From Bordetella parapertussis (GTDB taxonomy: Bacteria; Acidobacteriota; Terriglobia; Bryobacterales; Bryobacteraceae), in NCBI GenBank assembly GCA_943328975.2, contig CALQCC020000011.1:1-64000 (forward strand): a stretch of 64,000 nt of DNA, in the 5' to 3' direction. This document shows, piece after piece, positions 53,517-62,345 of this stretch; within the stretch, counting starts at the first letter, position 1, and the number at the start of each line of letters is the position of its first letter. A program made the position numbers and the translations under genes. The notes beneath the pieces were generated by a model. It made no database searches. It was not told the origin of the DNA and saw only the letters and a program-made list of their open reading frames with translations.

Positions 53517-54518
53517 CTACCTCGGAGCCAAGTGCTGCGGGTAGTGGTCGCTTTCGCAGACCATCTCCTGGACCTCTTCACCCGGCGCGAGATCCCACAC
53601 CACATGCCAGGTCCACGGCTTGGCGAACGCCCCAGGATCTTCAATCGTAATGTCCTTCTCCATGTGCCCCAGGTCCGTACGTCGATAACGTTGCACCACG
53701 TGCAGCGCCTCCGTGTGCGGGAAGATGCCGACCCAACTGCGATCGTGGAATCCAATCGTGTCCACCACCAACGTATCGCCGTCCCAATGCCCGATGGAGT
53801 GCCCCATCCAAGAAGGATCGATCACCTTAGGATGGTCGCGCCCGTCGAGGAAGACTTGATGGACACCGGGAAGATTGCCCTCCCACAGAATGATCATGAG
53901 TCCGGGACTCTGAACAAGTTTGTATAAGAACGGATCCTTCAAAATCGGATCGCCCGGCAAACAGAACGACGACGGATGATCGCGCCCTCCGTCGGCCGCC
54001 CGCTGCTGGAACAGAGCGTCGGCCCATGGCAAGAGCATCGGCTGTTCCCCGCTGCCCGGCAACCCGAGCCACACGCCTGAAAAGTCTGGCTTCCCGTCGG
54101 CCGTGCGCGGCACCGGACCAGAAGGCGCGGGCGAGCGGCTGCGAACAATGATCGCAATGTCGTCTCCAGGAGTGCCGAGGTTCCCTCCCCACGGCATCGC
54201 AATATCGAGCCGCTGGACTTGTCCCGCTTGAATCGAGATGCCCGCTTGTGAGAACCGCTTGAACGTAAACCCGATGGTAGGGATCGTCAAATCGTAGGTG
54301 CCCGCCGGTAACCCGGACAGAGTGTAGCTTCCGTCAGCAATGCTGGACGCTTGATACACGGCACCGGTCGTAGTGTTCTTGAATTGCACCGACGCGGTGG
54401 CCACCGGACCATTGTTCGGATCGGTGAGTCTCCCTCTGATCGCGCCGGTATCACTTTGCGCGAAAGCGGAAGCGCTGCAGAGAGACAGAATGAGCGCGAT
54501 GGCTCCGGGCCGTAACAT
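53517..54518 (-). CDS. Secreted protein: CarboxypepD_reg domain plus conserved C-terminal domain
   Basis: A 333-residue exported protein: signal peptide (MLRPGAIALILSLCSASAFAQ), a carboxypeptidase-regulatory-like domain (IRGRLTDPNNGPVATASVQF, about 25-110), then a domain beginning DGKPDFSGVW with DPSWMGHSIGHWDGDTLVVD, HTEALHVVQRY and TIEDPGAFAKPWTWHVVWDL. The last domain recurs in the genes at 55339 and 56383. Its function is not known to me. The dispersed repeat lies immediately past its stop. Confidence 0.82.
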   Translation of the reverse strand: MLRPGAIALILSLCSASAFAQSDTGAIRGRLTDPNNGPVATASVQFKNTTTGAVYQASSIADGSYTLSGLPAGTYDLTIPTIGFTFKRFSQAGISIQAGQVQRLDIAMPWGGNLGTPGDDIAIIVRSRSPAPSGPVPRTADGKPDFSGVWLGLPGSGEQPMLLPWADALFQQRAADGGRDHPSSFCLPGDPILKDPFLYKLVQSPGLMIILWEGNLPGVHQVFLDGRDHPKVIDPSWMGHSIGHWDGDTLVVDTIGFHDRSWVGIFPHTEALHVVQRYRRTDLGHMEKDITIEDPGAFAKPWTWHVVWDLAPGEEVQEMVCESDHYPQHLAPR

Positions 54519-54559
54519 GCAACCATCCTACAACACGGCTTCTGTGTCACATTAGAACG

Positions 54560-55090
54560 GTGACTCTAGTCAGCATCCTCCGCTGGGCCGTAGAGCTCGT
54601 CTATTTTCGCTTGTTGCTGGGCGCAGGACTGACGTTCAAGAAAAGCACCAGAGCCGGCTTGGGAAGTCTGCCCATGGTCGCCACCTTCTGGATCTTGATG
54701 GTGCAAGTTCAGCGGGCGCAACCGTTTCTCCCGCTCGCAATTCCCGGAGCCGCTTTCCTTGTAGGCTCGCTTGTTCTCTTTCAATGGGCCTCGAACTCTG
54801 TGCGCGGCAAATTCTTTTCCTACATCGGCGATAGCGATACACCGCAGTTCGTCTTTCAAGGCGGACCCTTTGCCTACATCCGCAATCCGTTCTACACGAG
54901 CTACATGCTCGCTAATATCGCCGTCGCTGTCATGTATCCCAACTGGATCACTGCGGCAACAACGCTCGCGGCTTTCGCGATCTTCTGGCGAGCCGCGGCC
55001 TACGAAGAACGCAAGTTCGACAAGAGTCCGTGCGCGGCGGAGTACCGCGCTTACCTCACGCGCACGGGACGCTTCTTCCCCAAGCTGTAA
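54560..55090 (+). CDS. Isoprenylcysteine carboxyl methyltransferase-like membrane protein
   Basis: A 176-residue protein with four or five spans. It ends in the ICMT/PEMT pattern: GPFAYIRNPFYTSYMLANIAVA, a span, then EERKFDKSPCAAEYRAYLTRTGRFFP. Relatives methylate isoprenylcysteine or lipids using S-adenosylmethionine; no target is known here. It is divergently placed to the preceding gene, with 41 bases between. Confidence 0.8.
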   Translation: MTLVSILRWAVELVYFRLLLGAGLTFKKSTRAGLGSLPMVATFWILMVQVQRAQPFLPLAIPGAAFLVGSLVLFQWASNSVRGKFFSYIGDSDTPQFVFQGGPFAYIRNPFYTSYMLANIAVAVMYPNWITAATTLAAFAIFWRAAAYEERKFDKSPCAAEYRAYLTRTGRFFPKL

Positions 55091-55108
55091 GTGATCTACA
55101 ATTGCCAG

Positions 55109-55309
55109 ATGCCCGTCTATCGCGTCCGATGGATTGCCCGTGGAGATCGCACCCAACCGCGTAACACGTATCTCGCCGCCACTGACCCCAACGAAGCGAT
55201 CGGTGGAGCACTCGACGTCCACAATCCCACCGAAGGGGACTTCGAGATCCAATCCGTGACCGACGTTTCGGATTACCGCCCGCAGCTAGATCCGGACGAG
55301 GACGAGTAG
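55109..55309 (+). CDS. Small acidic hypothetical protein
   Basis: About 66 residues from ATG at 55109 (a GTG at 55091 is an alternative start). MPVYRVRWIARGD, NTYLAATDPNEAIGGALDV and an acidic C-terminus suggest a small beta-alpha fold. No family recognised. It is 18 bases past the methyltransferase-like gene and 29 before the next. Confidence 0.6.
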   Translation: MPVYRVRWIARGDRTQPRNTYLAATDPNEAIGGALDVHNPTEGDFEIQSVTDVSDYRPQLDPDEDE

Positions 55310-55338
55310 GACGCCATTTCTGCATAGGAGGTCGTAGC

Positions 55339-56376
55339 ATGAGAATCCTGTTCTTTGCCGCAGCACTCTGGGCCGTTCCGGCTGGTGCGCAGGCGCCACC
55401 GTCTCCCGCGAAACCGAAGCCCCCGGTCGCGCCCCGCGTTGTTCCGCCCGCGCGCATTCGAGAATTCAAAGCCGACACGACGTCGCTGCAACCTGGCCAA
55501 TCGGCAACGCTTCTCTGGACCGTGGAAAATCCCACCACGACCACCATCACCGGACTGGGCGAAGTCGCCGCCGTCGGCAATCGACGTGTGACGCCGCAGG
55601 CGACAACAACCTACACACTCACAGTGCGTGGACCCAATGGGGAAGAATCGAAGTCGATCACGATCAATGTCGCGGGCACCCTAGCCGTGGGCATCGTGGG
55701 GGATCCCGGCGCGCCGAAGCCCACCCCGCGCATGGCCGATGGTCATCCCGACCTCACCGGCATCTATAACCCCGGTTCCTTTTCCCAGATGTTCGGCGGA
55801 CGCACCACGCGCGGCCAGAACGATCCGTTCACTGGCAAGTTGAAACCCGGTGCAGAGAAATTCAAAGTGGTCCGCGGCCCCGACGATCCAGGGCTCTACG
55901 CCAACTGCATGCCCACCGGGGTTCCGTTGGCGTACTTCGTCCCCTACCAGTGGCAGATCGTGCAAGGCCGCGACTCGGTCGTGATCATGTACGAATACCC
56001 GCACCTGTTCCGCGCCATCCCCATCGCCAGTGCAACCAACCCGGCGGAACATCCGGTGGACCCCGATCCCACGTGGATGGGGAACTCCGTCGCGCATTGG
56101 GAAGGCGACACGCTAGTGGTGGACATCGTCGGCTTCAACGACAAAACCGAACTGCCCGGCGGCTTCCGCCACACTGAAGACTTACACGTAGTGGAGCGTT
56201 TCACGCGCACCAGCTTTGATAACCTCGACTACGTTGCCACCATCGAAGATCCCAACGTCTTCGTGGAACCGTGGAAGATCGAACGCGGGTTCCCCTTGCG
56301 GCCTGACCTGCAAGCAGTCTCCGAATTCGTGTGCGAAAATAACCGGGACTACACGCCGTTCTTCGAGAAGAAATAG
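55339..56376 (+). CDS. Secreted protein: Ig-like module plus conserved C-terminal domain (paralog A)
   Basis: A 345-residue exported protein: signal peptide (MRILFFAAALWAVPAGAQ), a short Pro-rich linker, an Ig-like beta-sandwich of about 75 residues (PARIREFKADTTSLQPGQSA...TTTYTLTVRGPNGEESKSITINV), then PDLTGIYNPG and the conserved DPTWMGNSVAHWEGDTLVVDI...HTEDLHVVERF...EDPNVFVEPWKIERGFPL domain, closing CENNRDY. Paralogous to the next gene and to the C-terminal domain at 53517. Role unknown. Confidence 0.82.
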   Translation: MRILFFAAALWAVPAGAQAPPSPAKPKPPVAPRVVPPARIREFKADTTSLQPGQSATLLWTVENPTTTTITGLGEVAAVGNRRVTPQATTTYTLTVRGPNGEESKSITINVAGTLAVGIVGDPGAPKPTPRMADGHPDLTGIYNPGSFSQMFGGRTTRGQNDPFTGKLKPGAEKFKVVRGPDDPGLYANCMPTGVPLAYFVPYQWQIVQGRDSVVIMYEYPHLFRAIPIASATNPAEHPVDPDPTWMGNSVAHWEGDTLVVDIVGFNDKTELPGGFRHTEDLHVVERFTRTSFDNLDYVATIEDPNVFVEPWKIERGFPLRPDLQAVSEFVCENNRDYTPFFEKK

Positions 56377-56382
56377 GAGCCT

Positions 56383-57363
56383 GTGATGAAAACGTTTCTT
56401 TGTGCCGCACTGCTTTCGACCGTGATGTTTGCTCAGGCCCCGCCGCCCACGGCCGCGCCTGCGAAACCGGTGCGTATCCAGCCGCCCGCGCGCATTCTGG
56501 AGTTCCGCGCACAACAGACTTCCGTGCAAGCGGGCCAGCCAGTGATGCTGATTTGGGCGACTGAAAATCCCAACAGCGCAACGATCGCTCCGCAGCCGGG
56601 TCGCGTGACGCCGCGCGGCAGCCAGGCCGTCACGCCGACCGCGACAACAACATACACGCTCACCGTCACCGGCCCGAACAATCAGACTGAGACACGCCAA
56701 GTCACCGTGAATGTCACTGGCAGCGTTGCCACCAGCAGCGCCGCGGCAGCCAAGCATCCCGATCTATCCGGCGTCTACAATTTCGGCGGAGGCGCCCCCG
56801 CAGGTCGCGGAGGTCCGGCTCCCGCTGGTCCCGAACTGAAGCCCGGCAAAGAGAACTTCCGCGTGGTGCGCGGACCCAACGACGCCGGCTACCTTTCTGA
56901 CTGCATGCCCGTCGCCGGACCCGCCGCCTACAGCGTGCCCTATCCGTTCCAAATTCTCCAGAACGACACCTTCGTCGTCATCTTCCACGAATATCCCGGC
57001 ACCTTCCGCATCATTCCGACCAACGGTGGCGTGCATACGGTGGACCCGGACCCGACTTGGCTCGGCGAGTCCATCGGCAAGTGGGAAGGCGACACGCTGG
57101 TGGTGGACGCCATCGGTTTCAACACGCGCACGGAACTCAACAGCATGAAACATTCCGAAGCGCTGCACATCGTCGAGCGTTTCAAGAAGGCGAGCGACGG
57201 CTCGCTGGAATACGAAGCGACGCTCGAAGACCCGGAAGTCTTCGTTCGCCCCTGGACCGTCACGCGCACATTCCCCTTGCGGGCCGATCTCAAGAAGATC
57301 GATGAATTTGTCTGCGAGAACAACAAGGACTACAAAGAGCTCTTCGTAACGCCCACCAAGTGA
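56383..57363 (+). CDS. Secreted protein: Ig-like module plus conserved C-terminal domain (paralog B)
   Basis: A 326-residue paralog of the preceding gene in tandem, six bases away: signal peptide (MKTFLCAALLSTVMFAQ), Ig-like module (PARILEFRAQQTSVQAGQPV...TTTYTLTVTGPNNQT), PDLSGVYNFGG with a Gly/Pro-rich linker, then DPTWLGESIGKWEGDTLVVDA, HSEALHIVERF and EDPEVFVRPWTVTRTFPLRAD, ending CENNKDYKELF. Its stop overlaps the following GTG start by four bases. Confidence 0.82.
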   Translation: MMKTFLCAALLSTVMFAQAPPPTAAPAKPVRIQPPARILEFRAQQTSVQAGQPVMLIWATENPNSATIAPQPGRVTPRGSQAVTPTATTTYTLTVTGPNNQTETRQVTVNVTGSVATSSAAAAKHPDLSGVYNFGGGAPAGRGGPAPAGPELKPGKENFRVVRGPNDAGYLSDCMPVAGPAAYSVPYPFQILQNDTFVVIFHEYPGTFRIIPTNGGVHTVDPDPTWLGESIGKWEGDTLVVDAIGFNTRTELNSMKHSEALHIVERFKKASDGSLEYEATLEDPEVFVRPWTVTRTFPLRADLKKIDEFVCENNKDYKELFVTPTK

Positions 57364-57716
57364 TCGAGAACAGCTGGGTCTTCCCCGCCTTGGAGGCCCT
57401 GCACGTCATCGGGCTGGCCTTGCTGGTGGGCAGCATCGTGCTCGGTGACTTGCGCACGCTCGGGTTGACCAACTCCGCGCCGTCGGAACGCATCCAGAAC
57501 ATCGGCTTTTGGCTGATGGTGTTAACCGGACTTCCGATGTTCGCAGCCGGCGTGGACCGGTATCGCGAGAACCCCGCGTTCGTGGTGAAGATGGCCTTGC
57601 TGGTCATCGTGCTGGCGATTCCCAAGAAGCCGACTCGGGCCCACGCGATCTTCTCGCTAGCACTGTGGACGTTGATCGTAGTTGCTGCCAGGGCGGTCAT
57701 CGACTTCGATGTCTGA
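57360..57716 (+). CDS. Small membrane protein, DUF6644-like
   Basis: A 118-residue protein with four likely membrane spans. It starts at a GTG that overlaps the stop of the preceding gene (GTGA). An ALEALHVIGLALLVGSIVLGDLRTLGL opening with a central His and Arg resembles DUF6644-type helices; assignment is tentative. It overlaps the next start by eight bases. Confidence 0.7.
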   Translation: MIENSWVFPALEALHVIGLALLVGSIVLGDLRTLGLTNSAPSERIQNIGFWLMVLTGLPMFAAGVDRYRENPAFVVKMALLVIVLAIPKKPTRAHAIFSLALWTLIVVAARAVIDFDV

Positions 57717-58014
57717 GTTCATCGCGATCTGGTACCAGCCCCTGCTGGGAGCGCTGCACATGCTGGGGATCGCCTGGTTCGGGACGACACTACTGATCGA
57801 GGCACCGCTTCTACGCCGGATCGGGGTGCTCTGGATGGTCGCGACCGGTGCGCTGCTGTTCGCGGTCAACGCCGAGCGCGTCTATGCGAGTACGTCGTTC
57901 CGCATCAAGCTAGCTTTACTGCTGACGTTGCTGTTCGTGCGCAGGCCGCGATGGTTAGTGCTGAGCCTGTGGGCCGCCGTGATCTTCGCGGCGCGCGGCA
58001 TCGCGTACTTCTAG
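57709..58014 (+). CDS. Second small membrane protein of the pair
   Basis: A 101-residue protein with about four spans and a similar first helix (PLLGALHMLGIAWFGTTLLIEAPLLRRIGV), so it is probably a diverged relative of the previous protein and may form a heteromeric membrane unit with it. The start at 57709 lies inside the previous gene. The stop overlaps the convergent gene's stop (CTAG). Confidence 0.7.
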   Translation: MSEFIAIWYQPLLGALHMLGIAWFGTTLLIEAPLLRRIGVLWMVATGALLFAVNAERVYASTSFRIKLALLLTLLFVRRPRWLVLSLWAAVIFAARGIAYF

Positions 58015-58616
58015 TCGCCGGCCAGCAGCGCGAACATCTTCCATTCCCCGCGCTCGTTCTTCTGGAAGATAGCCCGGTAACCGACCGGGCTCGCGATGTA
58101 CGTCGCGGACACGTAGCCCTTTTCGCCTTGCAGCGTAGTGACCTTCCACCATTCCGCACCCTGATCGTCTACACGCACGATGTCGTAGGAAAGTTGACGC
58201 ACTCCACGAGACGTGGACGCAGGAGCCTCGCGTAACCACACTCCCTGACCGGTGATCGCTGCGTAGTCGAACGGATCAAGATCATCGGGGAACTTCGAAA
58301 ACACGTAGGGAATGCTGAACTTTTGCGCTTTCCACGCCCCGCCCATCCGGAGCAATCGTTCGAGCACAGGCCACTCAGGATGGAAATTGGCGACGCCATC
58401 ATCCCCACCGAAACCGTTCTTGATGTCAGGATGCACAAGCGCGACTAACGCAGCACGGTCCTGATTGGCGACGGCGTCCTTCAACTTGGCGAGGTAAGCC
58501 ACCAGCGAAGGATCGCGCCCAGCCTCATCGACAGGCAGCAACCGGCGCGTCTGTGCCAGCAGCGGGATCGCGAATAAAAGCGCTAGCGCGGCACGGCGAG
58601 CGATTGGATTTGCCAT
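58011..58616 (-). CDS. Secreted SH3-like protein (tandem paralog 2)
   Basis: A 201-residue exported protein (MANPIARRAALALLFAIPLLA), with LVAYLAKLKDAVANQDRAALVAL, then a C-terminal SH3b-like half (GVWLREAPASTSRGVRQLSYDIVRVDD and GAEWWKVTTLQGEKGYVSATYI). Likely cell-wall or surface associated. Shares the whole layout with the gene at 58583. The start at 58616 is inside the 3' end of that gene, a 34-base overlap. Confidence 0.75.
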   Translation of the reverse strand: MANPIARRAALALLFAIPLLAQTRRLLPVDEAGRDPSLVAYLAKLKDAVANQDRAALVALVHPDIKNGFGGDDGVANFHPEWPVLERLLRMGGAWKAQKFSIPYVFSKFPDDLDPFDYAAITGQGVWLREAPASTSRGVRQLSYDIVRVDDQGAEWWKVTTLQGEKGYVSATYIASPVGYRAIFQKNERGEWKMFALLAGD

Positions 58617-59293
58617 GAACCCTCGGCGTTCTTGGAGAAACAAGCGCGGTATCCAGCGGGGCTGTAGAGATACGCGATCGGCACGTAGCCCTCCGCGCCC
58701 GCGACCGTGCGCACCTTGGTCCACTCCGGACCGCGTTCCAGCACTTCAACAATATCGTACGCGAGCGTCGCCACCACCCGACCCGTCGTAGACTGCGTCG
58801 CGCGCAGGCGCACGTCGGGATTCAACACGACTTGATGTTTGGAACGATCGAGGTCAGGTGGGAACTGCACGCCGACATACGGTCCACAGAACTGCGCGTC
58901 CACCCACACGCCGCGTAACGACAGGATCTGGGTGATGACGCCGTAAACGGAGGCGTCGCGATCGGCAAGTCCCCAGGCGGTGAAGAACGCTGAGGGTCCG
59001 CTCATATCGCGCATACCGAGCTCGATGTTCGGAGCCAGCATCGCCAGCAGCGCATCGCGATCCTTGCGCTTCAAGACATCCTTGAGCTTCACGAAAAAAG
59101 CCGCGAGAGATTTCTCGCGGCCTGATTCATCAATCGGTGGAGGTAGCGTGCGGGTGGGCACAACGACCGCCGGTGGAGCAACAGCAACAGGTGCTGCTTT
59201 GGATTTCGGAACAACCTTGGCTTTCGATTTCGAAGCCTGTGCCGACGCGAGGCTTGCGGCCAGCAATAAGACCGCAAGCACCCGTGCCGACAT
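58583..59293 (-). CDS. Secreted SH3-like protein (tandem paralog 1)
   Basis: A 236-residue exported protein: signal peptide (MSARVLAVLLLAASLASA), a basic Ala/Pro/Lys-rich linker, a helical SLAAFFVKLKDVLKRKDRDALLAML part, and an SH3b-like C-terminus (VRLRATQSTTGRVVATLAYDIVEVL...GAEGYVPIAYLYSPAGYRACF). Upstream of its shorter copy, with overlapping ends, which suggests tandem duplication. Starts four bases upstream of the pnp stop on the same strand. Confidence 0.75.
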   Translation of the reverse strand: MSARVLAVLLLAASLASAQASKSKAKVVPKSKAAPVAVAPPAVVVPTRTLPPPIDESGREKSLAAFFVKLKDVLKRKDRDALLAMLAPNIELGMRDMSGPSAFFTAWGLADRDASVYGVITQILSLRGVWVDAQFCGPYVGVQFPPDLDRSKHQVVLNPDVRLRATQSTTGRVVATLAYDIVEVLERGPEWTKVRTVAGAEGYVPIAYLYSPAGYRACFSKNAEGSWQIQSLAVPR

Positions 59294-59297
59294 GAGA

Positions 59298-61415
59298 TTA
59301 CGCCTTGGCGGGCTCTTCGCCCTTGAGTTTGTCGCGCTGTTCCTTGAGGATCGCCTTGCGGGACAACTTGATCTTGTTGCCTTCCAAGCCCAGAACCTTC
59401 ACCAGGATCTGGTCGCCCTCATTAAGTTCGTCGCGGACCTGCTTGATGCGATTCTCGGCGATTTCCGAGATGTGCAGCAAGCCGTCGGTGCCCGGGAAGA
59501 TCTCGACGAAGGCGCCGAAATCAACGATGCGGACAACCTTGCCCAGGTAGGTCTTGCCGATTTCCGCAACCGCGCAGATATCGGTGACCATCTGGATGCA
59601 CTTGTCGGCGGCGGTGCCGTCGGAAGAGAAGATCTTGACTGCGCCCGTGTCGTCGACGTCGATTTTGCAACCGGTCGCTTCGACGATGCCACGGATCACC
59701 TTGCCGCCAGGTCCGATCAGTTCGCGGATCTTGTCGGTCGGAATCTGCAGCGTGAAGATGCGCGGAGCGTAGGCGGACATCGTGGTGCGCGGCTCAGAGA
59801 TCACCGTGCTCATGCGGTCCAGGATGTGGAGGCGAGCCTTGCGGGCCTGCTCCAACGCTTCCGTGAGGATGGAGTGGGTAACGTTCGGCACCTTGATATC
59901 CATCTGCAGAGCGGTGATGCCAGCGGTGGTGCCGGCAACCTTGAAGTCCATGTCGCCGTAGTGATCTTCGGCGCCGGCGATGTCGGTGAGAACTGCGTAG
60001 TCCTTACCTTCGAGCACCAAGCCCATGGCGATACCAGCGACCGGAGCGCTGATCGGCACACCGGCGTCCATCAAGCTGAGGGTCGCACCGCAAACCGAGG
60101 CCATCGAACTGGAACCGTTCGATTCCAAAATGTCGCTGACGCAACGCATCGTGTACGGGAAAGTTTTGTCGTCCGGAATCACAGCGGCTAGCGCGCGTTC
60201 GGCCAGTGCACCGTGTCCGATTTCGCGACGGCCCGCGCCGCGCATGAAGCCGACTTCGCCGACGCTGAACGGCGGGAAGTTGTAGTGCAGCATCCAGCGC
60301 TTGCTGGTTTCGGTCGGGTCGAGCAGTTCAATGCGCTGTTCGTCGTCCTTGGTTCCCAGGGTCGCGGTGACCAGGGCCTGGGTTTCGCCACGCTGGAAGA
60401 GCGCCGAACCATGGGTACGCGGCAGGATGCCGATTTCGGAATCGATGGCGCGAACTTCGTCGAACTTGCGGCCATCCGGACGGCGCTTGGCCTTCAACAT
60501 TTCGTCGCGGAAGATCTTTTCCTTCAGCGCGTCGAAAATCTTCTTGCCTTCGGCCTGTTGCTCTTCCGGCAGAGCGTCGATCGCCTTGTGCTTGCATTCG
60601 TCGATGCGCGCATAGCTGTCGAGCTTGCTGTACTTCTTGGTATCGAGCGCGTCGGTCAGGTCGACACGAACGGCCTTCTCGATGGTCGCGGCCAAGGTGG
60701 CGTCCAGCACGGCTGGCGTGTAAACACGCTTGGTCTTGCCACACAGAGCCATCAACTTGCGGATGCCCGCGGCGATCTTTTTGCAGCAATCGTGGCCGAA
60801 TTCAATGGCGGCCAAAACTTCGGCTTCGCTCACTTGGCTCGCGCCCGCTTCCACCATCACGATACCTTCTTCGGTACCCGCGACAATGATGTTGAGTTTA
60901 GAGACCTTCGCTTCTTCATACGTCGGGTTGGCGATCAGCTTGCCGTCAACCATGCCGACTTTGACGCCGCCGAGTACGTGGGCGAACGGAATGTCGGAGA
61001 TGGCCAAGGCTGCGCCTGCGCCGAGGATGGCGAGCGACTGGGGATCACGCTTGGGGTCGGCGGAGAGCACGAACGCGATGACCTGCGTCTCATGCGAATA
61101 ACCTTCGGGGAACAACGGACGGATCGGGCGATCGATCATGCGGCTGGTCAGGGTTTCTTTTTCCTGCATCCGGCCTTCGCGCTTGATGAAACCACCCGGG
61201 AAACGGCCTGCCGCGTAGGTGTATTCGCGATAGTCCACCGTCAGGGGGAAGAAGTTGGCTCCGACCTTGGGTTTGTCGGCTCCGCAAGCCGAGATCAGAA
61301 CGACGGATTCACCGGAGCGCACAACAACGGCGCCGTTGGCCTGCTTGGCCATCTTCCCGGATTCGAGCGTAATAATCTGCCCGCCACCCAGGTCTACTTC
61401 AACAATATGCAACAT
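59298..61415 (-). CDS. pnp: Polynucleotide phosphorylase
   Basis: A 705-residue 3'-5' exoribonuclease using phosphate: two RNase PH-like domains (YREYTYAAGRFPGGFIKREGR, AEDHYGDMDFKVAGT), a KH domain (IRELIGPGGKVIRGIVEATG) and a C-terminal S1 domain (GKVVRIVDFGAFVEIFPGTDGLLHISE). Length is normal. It follows rpsO by 150 bases with a hairpin between, the widely conserved arrangement. Confidence 0.97.
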   Translation of the reverse strand: MLHIVEVDLGGGQIITLESGKMAKQANGAVVVRSGESVVLISACGADKPKVGANFFPLTVDYREYTYAAGRFPGGFIKREGRMQEKETLTSRMIDRPIRPLFPEGYSHETQVIAFVLSADPKRDPQSLAILGAGAALAISDIPFAHVLGGVKVGMVDGKLIANPTYEEAKVSKLNIIVAGTEEGIVMVEAGASQVSEAEVLAAIEFGHDCCKKIAAGIRKLMALCGKTKRVYTPAVLDATLAATIEKAVRVDLTDALDTKKYSKLDSYARIDECKHKAIDALPEEQQAEGKKIFDALKEKIFRDEMLKAKRRPDGRKFDEVRAIDSEIGILPRTHGSALFQRGETQALVTATLGTKDDEQRIELLDPTETSKRWMLHYNFPPFSVGEVGFMRGAGRREIGHGALAERALAAVIPDDKTFPYTMRCVSDILESNGSSSMASVCGATLSLMDAGVPISAPVAGIAMGLVLEGKDYAVLTDIAGAEDHYGDMDFKVAGTTAGITALQMDIKVPNVTHSILTEALEQARKARLHILDRMSTVISEPRTTMSAYAPRIFTLQIPTDKIRELIGPGGKVIRGIVEATGCKIDVDDTGAVKIFSSDGTAADKCIQMVTDICAVAEIGKTYLGKVVRIVDFGAFVEIFPGTDGLLHISEIAENRIKQVRDELNEGDQILVKVLGLEGNKIKLSRKAILKEQRDKLKGEEPAKA

Positions 61416-61516
61416 GTAGTCAATCTTCCTTTAATCGCCCATTTTCAAGAAATGCTGATTAAGAAAGACTTCGGAGGCATGCCCGTGGAAACTCAACCCT
61501 GAGTACCAACGGTTTT

Positions 61517-61539
61517 GCACCGACCACTATGGCCGGTGC
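61517..61539 (-). promoter_or_regulatory. Hairpin in the rpsO-pnp gap
   Basis: A nine-base stem with one G-U pair and a five-base loop, between the two genes and without a U-run. In E. coli an RNase III-cut hairpin at this place controls pnp messenger stability; this is a candidate for the same role. Confidence 0.6.
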
Positions 61540-61565
61540 GCGAGAACCGATTCGAATATGTGTGC

Positions 61566-61835
61566 TTAGCGCCGGATGCCCAGACTTGTGATCAGGGTCT
61601 TATAACGCTCAGGGCTGCGAGACCGCAGGTAGTCGAGCAGACGGCGGCGCCGGGCCACCATCAACAGGAGTCCGCGGCGCGAGTGATGATCCTTCGCGTG
61701 CGACTTGAAGTGGAGAGTCAACTCCCCAATTCGCCGACTCAATACCGCAACTTGCACCTCTGGCGAACCCGTATCCAACTTGTGGACCCGGAACTCCGAA
61801 ATGACTTTTAATTTTGCTTCGCCCGCCAGTGCCAT
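61566..61835 (-). CDS. rpsO: Ribosomal protein S15
   Basis: An 89-residue S15, with the 16S rRNA-binding pattern [39 protein letters not shown] and [13 protein letters not shown]. Length is exactly the family's usual one. It precedes pnp. Confidence 0.97.
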   Translation of the reverse strand: MALAGEAKLKVISEFRVHKLDTGSPEVQVAVLSRRIGELTLHFKSHAKDHHSRRGLLLMVARRRRLLDYLRSRSPERYKTLITSLGIRR

Positions 61836-61909
61836 TCGAGACTCGATACTCCTCGTCTAGTCTTAATCTTTAAGTACTCCGTAAGGATAGCACACACTGA
61901 CATCAGAAG

Positions 61910-62206
61910 TTAACGTCGTTCTTCGATATGCTTCAAACGCGCGTCCAGGATCTCTTCCACGCGGTGCAGCTCAGACCGCCACATGTCGCGGGTGTCGTCG
62001 AAACGCTGGTCCACAGCGTTGAAGCGCGAATCCATGTGGTTGCGAAGATCGCCGAGGCGGTCGTTGAGTGAATCGAAGCGCCGGTTTACGTCGTCCAACC
62101 GCCCATTCATGTCGGTCAGGCGGGAATTATTCATCAGTATCCCGACCAGGACCGTGATCATCGTGGGGACCGAAGAGAGCGCAATGGCAAGTTGTGTTTC
62201 GTTCAT
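61910..62206 (-). CDS. Short membrane-anchored coiled-coil protein
   Basis: About 98 residues: a hydrophobic N-terminal segment (LAIALSSVPTMITVLVGILM) then a long heptad-like coiled coil (LTDMNGRLDDVNRRFDSLND, RLGDLRNHMDSRFNAVDQ). The coil repeats a NxRLDD/RFD pattern every 7-11 residues. Start taken at ATG 62206; an ATG at 62224 is possible. Of unknown function; it could be a trimeric or dimeric scaffold at the membrane. Confidence 0.65.
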   Translation of the reverse strand: MNETQLAIALSSVPTMITVLVGILMNNSRLTDMNGRLDDVNRRFDSLNDRLGDLRNHMDSRFNAVDQRFDDTRDMWRSELHRVEEILDARLKHIEERR

Positions 62207-62257
62207 GTCCCTAAGTGCCAGCATAGCGCGATTTCTCTCGCATTTCTTGGGAGATCG

Positions 62258-62343
62258 TGGCGTCTGTCCGCTCGCTGACGCGCGCGGCTCTGTGTCCACA
62301 ATATCGACACAGAACCGCGACCGTGAGGGAGCGGACAGACGGC
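62258..62343. repeat. Dispersed inverted repeat, copy 3 (most complete)
   Basis: Left arm 62258-62296 (TGGCGTCTGTCCGCTCGCTG onward) and right arm 62305-62343 pair almost fully, with about six mismatches in 39 bases and an eight-base loop. The element ends two bases before the stop of the following minus-strand gene and about 50 bases from the small gene on the other side. It belongs to the family seen at 4.7 and 53.5 kb. Confidence 0.85.
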
Positions 62344-62345
62344 AC

